Below, one piece after another: positions 54,561-63,691 of a DNA stretch of 64,000 bases (within the stretch, counting starts at the first letter, position 1; each line of letters begins with the position of its first letter). A program made the position numbers and the translations under genes. Location: contig NZ_NIUC01000002.1 of NCBI RefSeq assembly GCF_002807035.1, forward strand, positions 1,083,267 through 1,147,266. The letters are read 5' to 3'. This DNA comes from Algoriphagus formosus. GTDB taxonomy: Bacteria > Bacteroidota > Bacteroidia > Cytophagales > Cyclobacteriaceae. The notes below the pieces were generated by a model. That model did no database searches, was not told the origin of the DNA, and saw only the letters and a list, made by a program, of their open reading frames with translations.

Positions 54561-55696
54561 AGGTGATTTTTGATTTTTTCTTCGAAAGCTTCCAAGCTAA
54601 ACTCACTCAACACACGAGCTCTTCCCGCTTGCCCCATCTCTATTCTGAGTTTCTTATTTCTAATCAATTGGTCCAAAGCTGTTGCACCACTTTCCACCTC
54701 GCCAATCGGGATAAGAAAACCCGTTTCACCCTCTACGATCATTTCTGAAGCACCACCTGATCGAGTGGCAAGTACCGGCTTTGAAGCAGCCATCGCCTCC
54801 AAAATAACCGTGGGAAATGAATCTGGCAAAACCGAAGGAAGCACAAAAATATCCAGGGAATCCATCAGCTCAGGAATATCCTTCCGAAAACCCAAGTAAC
54901 TCACTCTTGTCTCTAAGCTCTTGTTTCTAATCTCTTCTTTGATTTCTTCCAAAATAGGTTCGTAACCGGGAAAAGGGTCACCTACCAAGACGAAATGAAG
55001 ATTGGAGTGGGTTTTCAGCAGGTTTTGGGCAATTTCCAGAAAAAACAGCTGTCCTTTTCCGGGATTGATTCTTCCGACCATTCCAATTAGCAGCGTTTCC
55101 TGACTCAATCCCAATTCCTCTTTCAACTTTCCTTTCGCTTCCAAAAACTCACCGTAAGGAATTCCATTCGGAATGACTTCAATTTCCGACTTCTTCAACA
55201 TACTTCCCCAATGATTTCCGACCGCCTGAGATACTGCAATCGGAGCAGGAGTGGTCTGATCCAGTAGATTACTCAGCCATTTGACCAATGGTGCTGGCCC
55301 GGGTAAAATTTCATGAATATGCCAGCAATGAGGAAGCTGATTTCGCTTGGCCCAATACGCTCCTACCACCACAGCTAGGGTGTTGGAGTAGACCAATTCA
55401 AATTGATACTGCCGATGAAGCTTATTGAGGAATTGGTAGGCCTTTAGGTTTTTAGAAATTCGGTTGGCTAAGCCAATGGGGTTGACATATTTCCTTCTCA
55501 AGATGCCCAAATTCTGAATGTGATAGGGAATTTGATCCCTCTTCAAATCCTCCTCAACAGGTCCAGGACCAGTTAAAACAACTACGGGTTGGAAGCCCTC
55601 ATTTTGGTATACTCGGAGAACCTGCAAGATGATTTTTCCCGAGCCATAGTGCTCCGAAGAACTCTGAAGAAAAAGTACATTTCGGGTCTTAGTCAT
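54536..55696 (-). CDS. Family 4 glycosyltransferase
   Basis: 386 residues from ATG 55696, which begins MTKTRNVLFLQSSSEHYGSGK; the frame is open to 55789, but that part lies in the upstream gene. GT-B features are SGKIILQVLRVYQNEGF, GMVGRINPGKGQLFFLEIA, VSYLGFRKDIPELMDSLDIFVLPS and the E-x7-E region FPTVILEAMAASKPVLAT. Acts on the cytoplasmic side in building the repeat unit. Overlaps its upstream neighbour by 8 nt. Confidence 0.9.
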   Translation of the reverse strand: MTKTRNVLFLQSSSEHYGSGKIILQVLRVYQNEGFQPVVVLTGPGPVEEDLKRDQIPYHIQNLGILRRKYVNPIGLANRISKNLKAYQFLNKLHRQYQFELVYSNTLAVVVGAYWAKRNQLPHCWHIHEILPGPAPLVKWLSNLLDQTTPAPIAVSQAVGNHWGSMLKKSEIEVIPNGIPYGEFLEAKGKLKEELGLSQETLLIGMVGRINPGKGQLFFLEIAQNLLKTHSNLHFVLVGDPFPGYEPILEEIKEEIRNKSLETRVSYLGFRKDIPELMDSLDIFVLPSVLPDSFPTVILEAMAASKPVLATRSGGASEMIVEGETGFLIPIGEVESGATALDQLIRNKKLRIEMGQAGRARVLSEFSLEAFEEKIKNHLWQHLKKI

Positions 55697-56579
55697 TCTT
55701 TTCGAAGTAAACTCCCACAATTCCGGACTTTCTGAAAGGAATCGAAAATACCTCCAAAATCCATGCAAAAGGCAAAACCAAACCCACAATCAGCATCAAT
55801 CCAATAGTCTTTTTTCGCTTGAGTCGCAAAATCAGATTTTCTCTAAAACCCAAACGGGATAAAATGGCCTGCAACATCCCCAAAACTCCCAAGTGAATAG
55901 AAAAGGAACGTGTAGCAACTTTACGAAAGCCCAATTTTTCCAGATTATCTACCAAAACTGGCTCCGTCCAATGCGTCAAATGCTTAGGAATATCCCAGTG
56001 CATCCAATTGGCTCCGGCGATTTGGGACTGCCAGGAATCAGCCCTTGGCACCTCAAGGTAAAGTAGCTTTTGGGCATTCTGATCCAATAGCTCTTTCAGC
56101 AATCCAAGCGGGTCTGGCAAGTGTTCCAAAACATGATTTAAACATATCAAATCAAATGAGCCATTCTCGATTTTTCCCCCTTGATAAAATTCAGAAATAA
56201 CCGAGACGCCATATTTCTCAGCAGCAAATCTAGCTCGTTCTTGGGCTGTTTCGATTCCCAAACCCTTCCACCCTAAATCTTGAGCAACTTTCAGAAACTG
56301 CCCTTTTCCAGATCCAAAATCCAAAAGACTTTTTGCCTGCGGGTAAATTCTTCGTGCTTTGCGTAGCACTTTTTTGGCCTCTCTGAAAATGATTTTTTCA
56401 AAAATCGACCGCCGATTGTCCACCACCGCATAAACCTCATCTTCATATAGCTTTTCCGCTTCAATATCTTCTGGTAAATAAGTCCAGCGAATCTCACACG
56501 AAGCACAGGTATGAATGGAAAGCGGAAGGAGATTGGCAGGAGGGGGAGTTTGACAAAGAGGACAGTGAGTTTGCCGCAT
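55689..56579 (-). CDS. SAM methyltransferase with zinc-finger-like N-terminus
   Basis: 296 residues. N-terminal CPLCQTPPP...CASCEIRW is a zinc-ribbon; the Methyltransf_23-type domain has LLDFGSGKGQFLKVAQDLGWKG, ICLNHVLEHLPDPLGLLKEL and the strand LYLEVPRADS. Two hydrophobic segments near the end (about 235-285) suggest membrane association. Probably modifies a sugar or lipid intermediate of the polysaccharide. Starts 3 nt after the glycosyltransferase gene upstream. Confidence 0.87.
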   Translation of the reverse strand: MRQTHCPLCQTPPPANLLPLSIHTCASCEIRWTYLPEDIEAEKLYEDEVYAVVDNRRSIFEKIIFREAKKVLRKARRIYPQAKSLLDFGSGKGQFLKVAQDLGWKGLGIETAQERARFAAEKYGVSVISEFYQGGKIENGSFDLICLNHVLEHLPDPLGLLKELLDQNAQKLLYLEVPRADSWQSQIAGANWMHWDIPKHLTHWTEPVLVDNLEKLGFRKVATRSFSIHLGVLGMLQAILSRLGFRENLILRLKRKKTIGLMLIVGLVLPFAWILEVFSIPFRKSGIVGVYFEKND

Positions 56580-56582
56580 GGA

Positions 56583-57707
56583 TTAAGATCCGGATTTCAG
56601 AATAATCTGATGAAAAGCTTCTACAAATTTTTGTGGGGAAAAGTCGGCAGAGCGGATTTTCCCTTTTTCGCTAAGACTCTGGCGAAGGGCAGAATCCTGC
56701 TCCAAAAGTATCATTTTTTCCAGTAAATCTTGCTGATTTCCGGTTTGGAAAGGAAGTCCAGCACCTCCTGCCACTTCCATCAGTGCCTTTTGATCCGAGT
56801 GGATGACCGGAAGTCCAAAGCCCATTGCCTCAGGAATCGGAATCCCAAAACCCTCATTTTCGGAAGGAAACACATAGGCAAAAGCTCCCTCGTACAGGGA
56901 TTTGATCTCTCCGTCGCTTAAATACCCGGGAAGTAAAACCTGCTCCTCCAAACCTAATTCCTGAATCAGAGCCTCCACCTTAGGAAAGTCATTCATCTGA
57001 TCACTTTGCCCGGGGCCACCTACCAGAAGCAATTTCTTATGCGAGCCAGTTTGATTGACAAATTCTGCGAAAGCCTTGGTCAACAGCAGCAGCTGTTTGC
57101 GCTTATCAAAAGTGCCGATGTGTAGAAAATAACCTTGCTTCTCTAAGTTTAGCTTCGAAAAAACCCCCAGTTCGGAAGGAGATTTGAGGCTTTTTGGGCA
57201 TTGATAAATGACAGAAATCGGAAAATCATCTCCCAGATTTTCTAATAACGATTTCTTGGAATATTCTGTCGTGGTAATGATTTCTGTTTGCTCTTTCAGG
57301 CCTTTTTTAATCAGGCTTAGAAAATACTTTCGCCACCATCGGGGATAGTTTTGAGGCATTTGCCAAAAGAAGGCATCGTGAATGACCGTCAAGCGACGAC
57401 AGGGCAATGAAGCCGCCGGAGAGACAAAATCCGGACAAATGAGCACATCCGGCTTGTATTTTTTCACCAAATCCGGAAGTTGAAATTCCTTCCAGCGGAA
57501 ATAGTCCAAGTGGTAGTTCAGTCGCTGAATTTTGCTTTGTGGACCTTTAAAACTCTCGTCTTTTAGTTGCTCATCAGGTTCGTGTGTAAAAATAAACTCA
57601 ATCTCAGGATGAGGATACTTTCGAAAACCCTTCGCCAATTCCACCATATAGGTTTTGATGCCCGTGCTGGCGACATTAAGGTATTGAAGATCGAAGAGTA
57701 CTTTCAA
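56583..57707 (-). CDS. Family 4 glycosyltransferase
   Basis: 374 residues. GT1/GT4 features are VLFDLQYLNVASTGIKTYMVELA (split), LTVIHDAFFWQMPQNYP, YFLHIGTFDKRKQLLLLTKAF, VLLPGYLSDGEIKSLYEGAFAYVFPS and the EGFGIPIPEAMGFGLPVIHSD donor site. Resembles capsule or mannosyltransferases. The start is the only ATG with the Rossmann strand. It lies 3 nt before the methyltransferase gene and 208 nt from the oppositely oriented Fic gene. Confidence 0.9.
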   Translation of the reverse strand: MKVLFDLQYLNVASTGIKTYMVELAKGFRKYPHPEIEFIFTHEPDEQLKDESFKGPQSKIQRLNYHLDYFRWKEFQLPDLVKKYKPDVLICPDFVSPAASLPCRRLTVIHDAFFWQMPQNYPRWWRKYFLSLIKKGLKEQTEIITTTEYSKKSLLENLGDDFPISVIYQCPKSLKSPSELGVFSKLNLEKQGYFLHIGTFDKRKQLLLLTKAFAEFVNQTGSHKKLLLVGGPGQSDQMNDFPKVEALIQELGLEEQVLLPGYLSDGEIKSLYEGAFAYVFPSENEGFGIPIPEAMGFGLPVIHSDQKALMEVAGGAGLPFQTGNQQDLLEKMILLEQDSALRQSLSEKGKIRSADFSPQKFVEAFHQIILKSGS

Positions 57708-57887
57708 AAGAGTGGCTGTTTTAGGGATATGAAGCTATTCTAAAAACACTGGCAATAATGGTTAAAGTTAGGAATAAAAAAACCATCATGGCAATTTTCC
57801 ATTTTTGATAAGAAGTAGATCACTATGGCAAATTTTTATCGAGCTGAGTTATATTTTTTCATTTATAGCTCACTTTTTGCTAAATTT

Positions 57888-57917
57888 ATGAGTTATAAAA
57901 ATAAATTTATAACTCAT
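57888..57917 (+). promoter_or_regulatory. Palindrome overlapping the fic start codon
   Basis: Perfect 12-nt arms ATGAGTTATAAA and TTTATAACTCAT with a 6-nt spacer. The right arm ends on the second base of the fic ATG. A related, weaker palindrome (GAGTTATA/TATAGCTC) lies at 57845-57871. Suggests an operator. Confidence 0.55.
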
Positions 57918-59025
57918 GCCTTGGAATTGGGAATCGAAAAGCTGGCCAAATTTCACCTATAGTTTAGAATCAATTGAGTCCAGATTGAATGACTTTTATT
58001 TTCATTCTGGAAAACTATTGGGTATCAACCAATTAATTACCAAGGATACTAGCCAAAACTTAAGGCTCGAAATAATTACCGATGAGGCTTTGAAAACCTC
58101 GGAAATTGAAGGAGAATATTTTAATCGAGAAAGCGTTCAATCCTCTATTCAAAAACAATTTGGACTGAAAGCGACTTCCCGAAGGCCTAGTGCTGCCGAA
58201 TATGGAATTGCCGAGATGATGGTAGACTTATACCAATCTTCACAAGAACCACTAAACCATGAAAAGTTATTCAGCTGGCATCGAATGCTGACCAATGGAA
58301 GAAGGGATTTGGAAGATATAGGGCGATACAGAACAAGTCCCGAATCCATGCAGGTTGTGTCAGGTCCTATGGGAAAAGAACGAGTTCACTTTGAAGGGCT
58401 TCCTTCGGATCGAGTTTTTTTTGAAATGGAGCGGTTTTTAGAATGGTACAATACGGAGTCTAGAAAGCTTCATCCGGTAGTTCAAGCAGGGATAGCCCAT
58501 CTATATTTTGTTTGCATTCATCCTTTTGAGGATGGGAACGGACGAATAGGTCGCGCCATTGCCGAGAAAATACTTTCTGAGAGACTTGGGCAGCCCAGTT
58601 TGATCGCACTCTCTCATACCATAGAGAAGTATAAAAAACAATACTACGAGGCTTTGGAAAGGAACAATAAATCGATGGAAATCTCGGATTGGTTGGAATA
58701 TTTCTCAGAAACCATCCTGCTTGCAATCCAGCGGAGCCTAAATCTTGCCAGCTTTATCCTTGCCAAAACCAGGTTTTATGACAGGTTTCGGCAGGAAATG
58801 AATGAACGGCAGATGAAAGTTTGTGAGCGAATTTTTCAAGAGGGACCTGATGGGTTTCAGGGTGGTCTTAGCTTAAGTAACTATTTGAGCATTACGAAAA
58901 CCAGTAGAGCAACGGCGACAAGAGATTTAATGGCTTTGGTAGATTTGGAAGCATTTCGAAAAACGGGGGAGTTGAAAGGAACCCGTTATTTTTTGAATTG
59001 GGAAGGGTTGATTGCAGAGAATTAA
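57916..59025 (+). CDS. Fic family protein (AMP-transferase type) with DUF4172 N-terminus
   Basis: 369 residues. The catalytic loop HPFEDGNGRIGR is at 202-213, matching HxFx(D/E)GNGRxxR, so AMPylation is expected. An N-terminal inhibitory motif TSEIEG (61-66) matches (S/T)xxxE(G/N), a class II Fic that holds itself off. The N-terminus (WPNFTYSLESIESRLNDF) resembles DUF4172, and the C-terminal ~80 residues (LSLSNYLSITKTSRATATRDL) look like a winged helix. It is oriented against the surrounding cluster, so it may have been inserted. Confidence 0.92.
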   Translation: MPWNWESKSWPNFTYSLESIESRLNDFYFHSGKLLGINQLITKDTSQNLRLEIITDEALKTSEIEGEYFNRESVQSSIQKQFGLKATSRRPSAAEYGIAEMMVDLYQSSQEPLNHEKLFSWHRMLTNGRRDLEDIGRYRTSPESMQVVSGPMGKERVHFEGLPSDRVFFEMERFLEWYNTESRKLHPVVQAGIAHLYFVCIHPFEDGNGRIGRAIAEKILSERLGQPSLIALSHTIEKYKKQYYEALERNNKSMEISDWLEYFSETILLAIQRSLNLASFILAKTRFYDRFRQEMNERQMKVCERIFQEGPDGFQGGLSLSNYLSITKTSRATATRDLMALVDLEAFRKTGELKGTRYFLNWEGLIAEN

Positions 59026-59037
59026 ATGAATTAGAAT

Positions 59038-59178
59038 TTATCTCCTCCCATACTCCCTCACCGAAAAGCCAATCATCCACCAACTTACCCAAGCGACGTA
59101 AGTGTACATTTCCGCATTGGCAGTGAAAAGCGGCAAAAGCAAACCCACCTTCGTGGCAGGACCGCCAAAGGCGATCCT
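59038..59178 (-). pseudogene. Displaced 3' end of a wzy-like polymerase gene
   Basis: Reads leftward into 46 residues from RIAFGGPATKV to REYGRR plus stop, aligning to the C-terminus of the O-antigen polymerase at 60092-61492 at about 31 of 44 positions. It has no start and no other part of the gene. It is clearly more GC-rich than the ~1 kb to its right, as is the 5' part of the intact gene. Remnant of the former gene end, not a functional gene. Confidence 0.85.
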
Positions 59179-59192
59179 GGCCTTTGGCGGTC
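59160..59192. repeat. 13-bp inverted repeat at the remnant junction
   Basis: Perfect arms 59160-59172 and 59180-59192 with a 7-nt spacer. The left arm is coding sequence of the wzy remnant; the right arm lies outside its homology, so it looks like a fold-back copy made at the recombination point. No T-run follows. Confidence 0.6.
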
Positions 59193-59224
59193 AAAAGTCA
59201 AATTTTATTTTTCAAAATATTAAT

Positions 59225-60105
59225 TTATTTCCTTTTTCTGCAAATAATCCACTGATTCACTTGAAAGGCATTTTGAATAAGCCGACTGGCTTTTCTGGCT
59301 AGAGAAATTTTATACCCTATCAGATTACTGAGCTTTTCCCCATAGCTATGAGTATAATGCTGAATAATCTCCAAATCTTGTTCTTCGCATAATTTAGCCA
59401 ATAAGTCTTTTGGAAAAATAAAAGTATGCTCTAAGCCATCAATTATATCAGGAACATTCAAACTCAAAAGCTTGGCCCATCTATGAAATCTATACAAATT
59501 ACTGGACATATTAGGCGTTCCGATAGCTATGTAGCCACCTGGCTTCACTATCCTTTTCATTTCAAGAATATATTCCTTTGGGTTAAGCACATGTTCAATT
59601 ACATGTGAGATATGTATAAAATCAAAATAAGAGTCTGGATACTTTGCATCCCAAACATCTCCTTGAAATGTCTCAACAGGAAAATAAGATTGAACAAAGT
59701 CTAAGGCACCTTTATCAAATTCCGTAGCAAACAATTCACAATTCAATTGGTGAGCGTAGGCTATTCCTAGACCAAGACCACAACCAACATCTAAGAACTT
59801 AGTCCCCCCCCTAACTGTTTAAGGAATTTAGCCTCTTGCTTTATCTCGTTTTCTCCAAGATTGGAAATTCTATTAAAGTGATTCTGTATAATTTTTTTGT
59901 ATCCAACCGCTTCGTATAGTTCCTTATCGTAATATTCGTTGTAGTAAATTTTAAGCTCCTCAGCATCAGCCATCGGGTTGGCAAATACCAACTTGCACTT
60001 TTTGCATTTTACACGGGATATGTGAGGTCCTTTTCTATAGACATCAATCGCATGCCCTTTCAATTGATCTGATCCACAAATTGGACAAGTTCTATGTAAG
60101 ATCAT
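59225..60105 (-). pseudogene. SAM methyltransferase gene, frameshifted at a G8 tract
   Basis: Two frames (60105-59791 and 59746-59225) belong to one protein. The first has a zinc-ribbon CPICGSDQLKGHAI and CKKCKLVFANPM; the second has the acidic pocket and FIHISHVIEHVLNPKEY. One extra G at the tract 59804-59811 would join them and restore LDVGCGLGLGIAYAHQ, the missing SAM-binding motif, in a 293-residue protein. As given the gene is off. Sequencing error, decay or phase variation are all possible. Base composition is AT-richer than neighbours. Confidence 0.88.
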
Positions 60106-61492
60106 TTTTTATTCTTTTTATTTCAGAGTATTCTTTTCCGGCAAATCCTATCATCCACCATGTAATCCAGGATACATAGGTATAGATTTCTACATTCGCA
60201 GTAAATAAAGGGAGAAGTAAACCTACCTTAACTGTCCCTCCAACAAATGCAATTCTAGCTAAATTTATTTTTTCAGAATGATAGAATGTAAAGATTGAGT
60301 TTTTAATACCTGTGAAAAGTGTTCCAATATATAATAGCATCCCAATCCATCCCAATTGCACCCCGTAGATCAGAAACTGGTTTTCACCGCCAACTCTCAA
60401 TTCATCCGTGACACTTCCGGCATTTCCGCTCATCGCCAGACCAATTCCAAGCGGATTGGCAATCATGGAATCCAAAGCCAAGAGCCATTCAACTACGTGT
60501 CCGATGCTGGAACTGTTTTCAAAAGTAAGCGTGTCCAGCACGAAAAAATAGAAATCCTCCGAAGCAAAAAAGACCACATAAACCCCAAATAGCAACAAGG
60601 CTAAAAAGCCCGCTCCGATCAGTTTGTATAGGCGAAACACCAAGGCAATAAAGAAAATCATGACGAAGAAAGCTCCAAATGCAGCTCTTGAGGCCGAGAA
60701 TACCAAACTTCCCAGCGAACAGGCCATCACCAAAAGGTAAAGCCAATTGTATTCTTTTTTACTGGTCAAAAACCAAATCAATCCTGCTGCAAAACCCATC
60801 AAGACCGAACTCGCCATCTCCAAAGGATCAGAAAAAAAGCTGGCCAATCGCTTGGTCACGGCTTGAGTTTCGAAAGTCCAGGTCAATCCGAAGTTTCCGC
60901 TAGGTTCTATATCATTGATCGCAAAATTGTAAAGTGCATAACCCGTGAATTGCTGCAGATGGGCATTGAGAATAAAGTTTTCGACCAGATTGACCAGAAA
61001 CGCTCCGATTGCTACGAAGAAAATAATCCTGAAAACTCGATGAATTTCCAAATCCGAAAAGGAGGTATTTCTACCCAAAAAATAAACAAATCCCGGAATC
61101 AACATGCTCTTAAAATAGAGGGCCTTATTCAGGAAAGATGCTTGCCCAAGCGGAAGCAAGAGGTAAAAAAAGGCCAAACTCAAAAAACTCAAGAAAAACC
61201 AATCTGTGGAATGCAGGCGAAAAGGGTATTCTGCGATTTTTCGATGGTAGAGTATAAAAACCAGCAGCGCGATCAATACAACCACCTCTTTTAGCACTTG
61301 AAAAACTCCTACCACAGCAGCGGACTGCGTAGCCAAATATACCACGCTGAGACTGGTGATGTAGAAAGGAAGAAAGCCCGCCAAAAAGAAAATTGCATAA
61401 GTCCATTTTCCCTGAAAAATCATCTTTTCCAGCGTCCAGAGAAAGGCTACTCCCACAGCCAAGGAGACTATAATGAAAAATATCAAAGCCAT
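60092..61492 (-). CDS. O-antigen ligase/polymerase family membrane protein (Wzy-like)
   Basis: 466 residues with about 12 hydrophobic helices and a large periplasmic loop (roughly 175-215, with TFETQAVTKRLASFFSDPLE). Conserved ASRAAFGAFF and a late NPLGIGLAMSG loop are typical of O-antigen ligase/polymerase proteins. It likely polymerises repeat units exported by the flippase. The last ~80 codons are AT-rich and differ in style from the rest; a second copy of the end lies at 59038-59178, so this gene looks chimeric. Confidence 0.87.
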   Translation of the reverse strand: MALIFFIIVSLAVGVAFLWTLEKMIFQGKWTYAIFFLAGFLPFYITSLSVVYLATQSAAVVGVFQVLKEVVVLIALLVFILYHRKIAEYPFRLHSTDWFFLSFLSLAFFYLLLPLGQASFLNKALYFKSMLIPGFVYFLGRNTSFSDLEIHRVFRIIFFVAIGAFLVNLVENFILNAHLQQFTGYALYNFAINDIEPSGNFGLTWTFETQAVTKRLASFFSDPLEMASSVLMGFAAGLIWFLTSKKEYNWLYLLVMACSLGSLVFSASRAAFGAFFVMIFFIALVFRLYKLIGAGFLALLLFGVYVVFFASEDFYFFVLDTLTFENSSSIGHVVEWLLALDSMIANPLGIGLAMSGNAGSVTDELRVGGENQFLIYGVQLGWIGMLLYIGTLFTGIKNSIFTFYHSEKINLARIAFVGGTVKVGLLLPLFTANVEIYTYVSWITWWMIGFAGKEYSEIKRIKNDLT

Positions 61493-62406
61493 CTCGCAAT
61501 GGGTTTAAGGGGAGTAAATAGCCCGTCTTTGATTCCTGTGGCGACAGCTTTTAGCTTTTGAAAGCGACCTCTCAGGAGGAAATAGAAGATCCAAAGCTTA
61601 AACCTGCCCAAATGATAGATGAAACCTAAGCGAGTTTTTTGACTTCTAAGCAAGAAAAACTGATTCCGCACATGATAATAAAATACGCTTGCACTTAAGG
61701 TTCCTTCAGAGTGAGACTTTTTGGAAGAGGCTCCGGCTTCATGGTAGATTTTTGCATCGGGCACCAACCCAATTTCAAATCCATATTTTCGGATTCTTAA
61801 GGACCAATCCACATCTTCGAAATAGGCGAAATACTGCTCGTTGAGCAATCCGGCTTTTAGAATCGCCTCTCGGGATAGCAGCATGCAGCAGCCTGTCGCC
61901 CAATCTAATTGGTTCGACTTGGGCTGATAGGATTCGAGTACTTTTCGATCTCCTAGCGTTTTGGCTCGACCTAACCAAGAAACCCATTTGCCTCCTGCCG
62001 ACCAGATTATCTCGCGCTTGTCCAAAAAGCAAATCATCGGTTGTAGAATTCCCAATTTTGGATTCTTTGAAAAATCAAGCATCATTTCTCCCAAAAAATA
62101 AGGCTCCACTTCTGTATCATTATTTAGCAACATGATGTGAGAAAAACCCATTTCCAGGGCTTTTCGGATACCTACATTATTTCCTCCGGCAAAGCCCAGA
62201 TTTTGCTCATTTTCCAAAAGTAAAATTTGGGGAAAAGCCTCTTTCAAAATCTTCCCTTCCGGATTTTGGGAAGCATTATCCACAAGGAAAACCTGAAAAT
62301 CGGGATAATCGACTTTTTCCAAAGATGCTAAACAGGCCCGAGTAAACTCCAGCCCATTCCAATTGACCAAAATGATCGCAACCGATGAATCAGGTGTAAA
62401 AGCCAC
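61483..62406 (-). CDS. Family 2 glycosyltransferase
   Basis: 307 residues. GT-A features are VAIILVNWNGLEFTRACLASL, VFLVDNASQN, LLENEQNLGFAGGNNVGIRKA and the metal motif LLNNDTEV; acceptor-side WATGCCMLLSREAIL and YFEDVDWSLRIRKYG complete a rhamnosyltransferase-like pattern. Overlaps wzy by 10 nt and the flippase gene by 17 nt. Confidence 0.92.
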   Translation of the reverse strand: MAFTPDSSVAIILVNWNGLEFTRACLASLEKVDYPDFQVFLVDNASQNPEGKILKEAFPQILLLENEQNLGFAGGNNVGIRKALEMGFSHIMLLNNDTEVEPYFLGEMMLDFSKNPKLGILQPMICFLDKREIIWSAGGKWVSWLGRAKTLGDRKVLESYQPKSNQLDWATGCCMLLSREAILKAGLLNEQYFAYFEDVDWSLRIRKYGFEIGLVPDAKIYHEAGASSKKSHSEGTLSASVFYYHVRNQFFLLRSQKTRLGFIYHLGRFKLWIFYFLLRGRFQKLKAVATGIKDGLFTPLKPIARWL

Positions 62407-63679
62407 GGACCAAGTCTTTTTTGTGCCGATATAGCAAGGTGAGACAAATCAAAAACACAATAATCTCGGTGGAGATTATCCCGATACAAAGTCCAAGTCC
62501 TCCCAAATAGCTGGTTAAAATGGCCGAAACCACTATCATGTACAAGCACATCATCCAACTGGCCTTAAAGAGCAATTCCTTCAGATCAGCTACCAAAAGC
62601 AAAGTCACATTTCCTACATTCAGGCATGCCAAAAAGGGAACCGCAGCCAGGATTTTCAAATAAAGCACAGACTCCGCCAAATCGGAGCGGGAAAGAACCC
62701 GGATAATCCAAGGTGCCGTGAAATGTGCCCCTGCGGAAATCAGCATGCCGGCCAAAAGAACTCTCAAGTAGACATTTTTCAAAAAGCGAAAAAAAGCAGG
62801 TCTATCTTCTTTGAGCAGCTTGGAAGCATTGGGGAAAATGGCCTGAATAATCAAAGCAGGAAAGAGTCGTAGCACCATCACCACTCGCTCCGCCAAGCTA
62901 TACATCCCTAGTGTCTCTGCCGCTGAAAAAAAACTCAGAATAATTAAACCCCCATTGATGGAAATGTGGCTAGCTAGATTAGAGAAGAAAAGGAGAATGT
63001 TTTCTTTGAGACTTCGATAGATGGCCGAAAACTCAGGACGATAAAACTTGATTCCCATGAATGCATGGATGTAAAAAAGCAGCATCAGATTGATGGAAAG
63101 CCCAAAAAAGCCCAACATAAAATTCACCCATTGACTTTGCTCAGGGCTGTGAATAAAAAGCACAATTCCCATCAAAAAGAGCAACTTCGAGAAAATATTA
63201 GCGATTGAAACCAGCTTCATTTTCTCCATTCCCTGAAAAAACCAAAGCGGTAATGTCGCTTCTGAGAATAGCAGCAGCGAGGAAAAAACCAAAATCAACT
63301 GATATTCCTGAAAGAGATTAAGGCCAAAAACTCCAATCAAAATCAAAAGTGTGGCAATCGCCGCCAACATGGCCTTTCCAGAAAAGACATTGGATACCAG
63401 ATGCGAAAGGGCCTCTTTATTCTGCTGGTTGACGGCCACTTGCCGGGGTGCACTGAGATTGTACCCAAAGCCGACCAGAATATTCAGCAAAATGATGACC
63501 GATAGTGCCAGATTCACCAAACCAAACTGATCCACCCCAATGCTTTGAATCAACAGAGGCATGGAAATAATGGAAATCAGCACATTGGATGATTGGATGA
63601 TCGCCAGAAAAAGAAAATTCTGGATCGATTTATTTCGGATAAAATTGCTGAGAGGAAGTAAGGTGAGCTTTTCAAACAT
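62390..63679 (-). CDS. Oligosaccharide flippase (Wzx-like)
   Basis: 429 residues with about 12 hydrophobic helices, typical of polysaccharide biosynthesis flippases of the MOP superfamily. The N-terminus has SIQNFLFLAIIQSSNVLISIISMPLLIQSIG (split), followed by FGLVNLALSVIILLNILVGFG. The middle has SHISINGGLIILSFFSAAETLGMYSLAERVV. It moves lipid-linked repeat units across the inner membrane. Starts 12 nt after the Wzz-type gene. Confidence 0.9.
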   Translation of the reverse strand: MFEKLTLLPLSNFIRNKSIQNFLFLAIIQSSNVLISIISMPLLIQSIGVDQFGLVNLALSVIILLNILVGFGYNLSAPRQVAVNQQNKEALSHLVSNVFSGKAMLAAIATLLILIGVFGLNLFQEYQLILVFSSLLLFSEATLPLWFFQGMEKMKLVSIANIFSKLLFLMGIVLFIHSPEQSQWVNFMLGFFGLSINLMLLFYIHAFMGIKFYRPEFSAIYRSLKENILLFFSNLASHISINGGLIILSFFSAAETLGMYSLAERVVMVLRLFPALIIQAIFPNASKLLKEDRPAFFRFLKNVYLRVLLAGMLISAGAHFTAPWIIRVLSRSDLAESVLYLKILAAVPFLACLNVGNVTLLLVADLKELLFKASWMMCLYMIVVSAILTSYLGGLGLCIGIISTEIIVFLICLTLLYRHKKDLVRGFYT

Positions 63680-63691
63680 GGCAGCTGGGGT

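Noticed and set aside
55697..55789. 31-residue N-terminal extension of the family 4 glycosyltransferase
   Set aside because: It would lie inside the coding end of the methyltransferase gene in another frame; the Rossmann start is at 55696.
59160..59192. Terminator after the frameshifted methyltransferase gene
   Set aside because: The stem is strong but has no T-run on either strand, and one arm is coding sequence of the wzy remnant.
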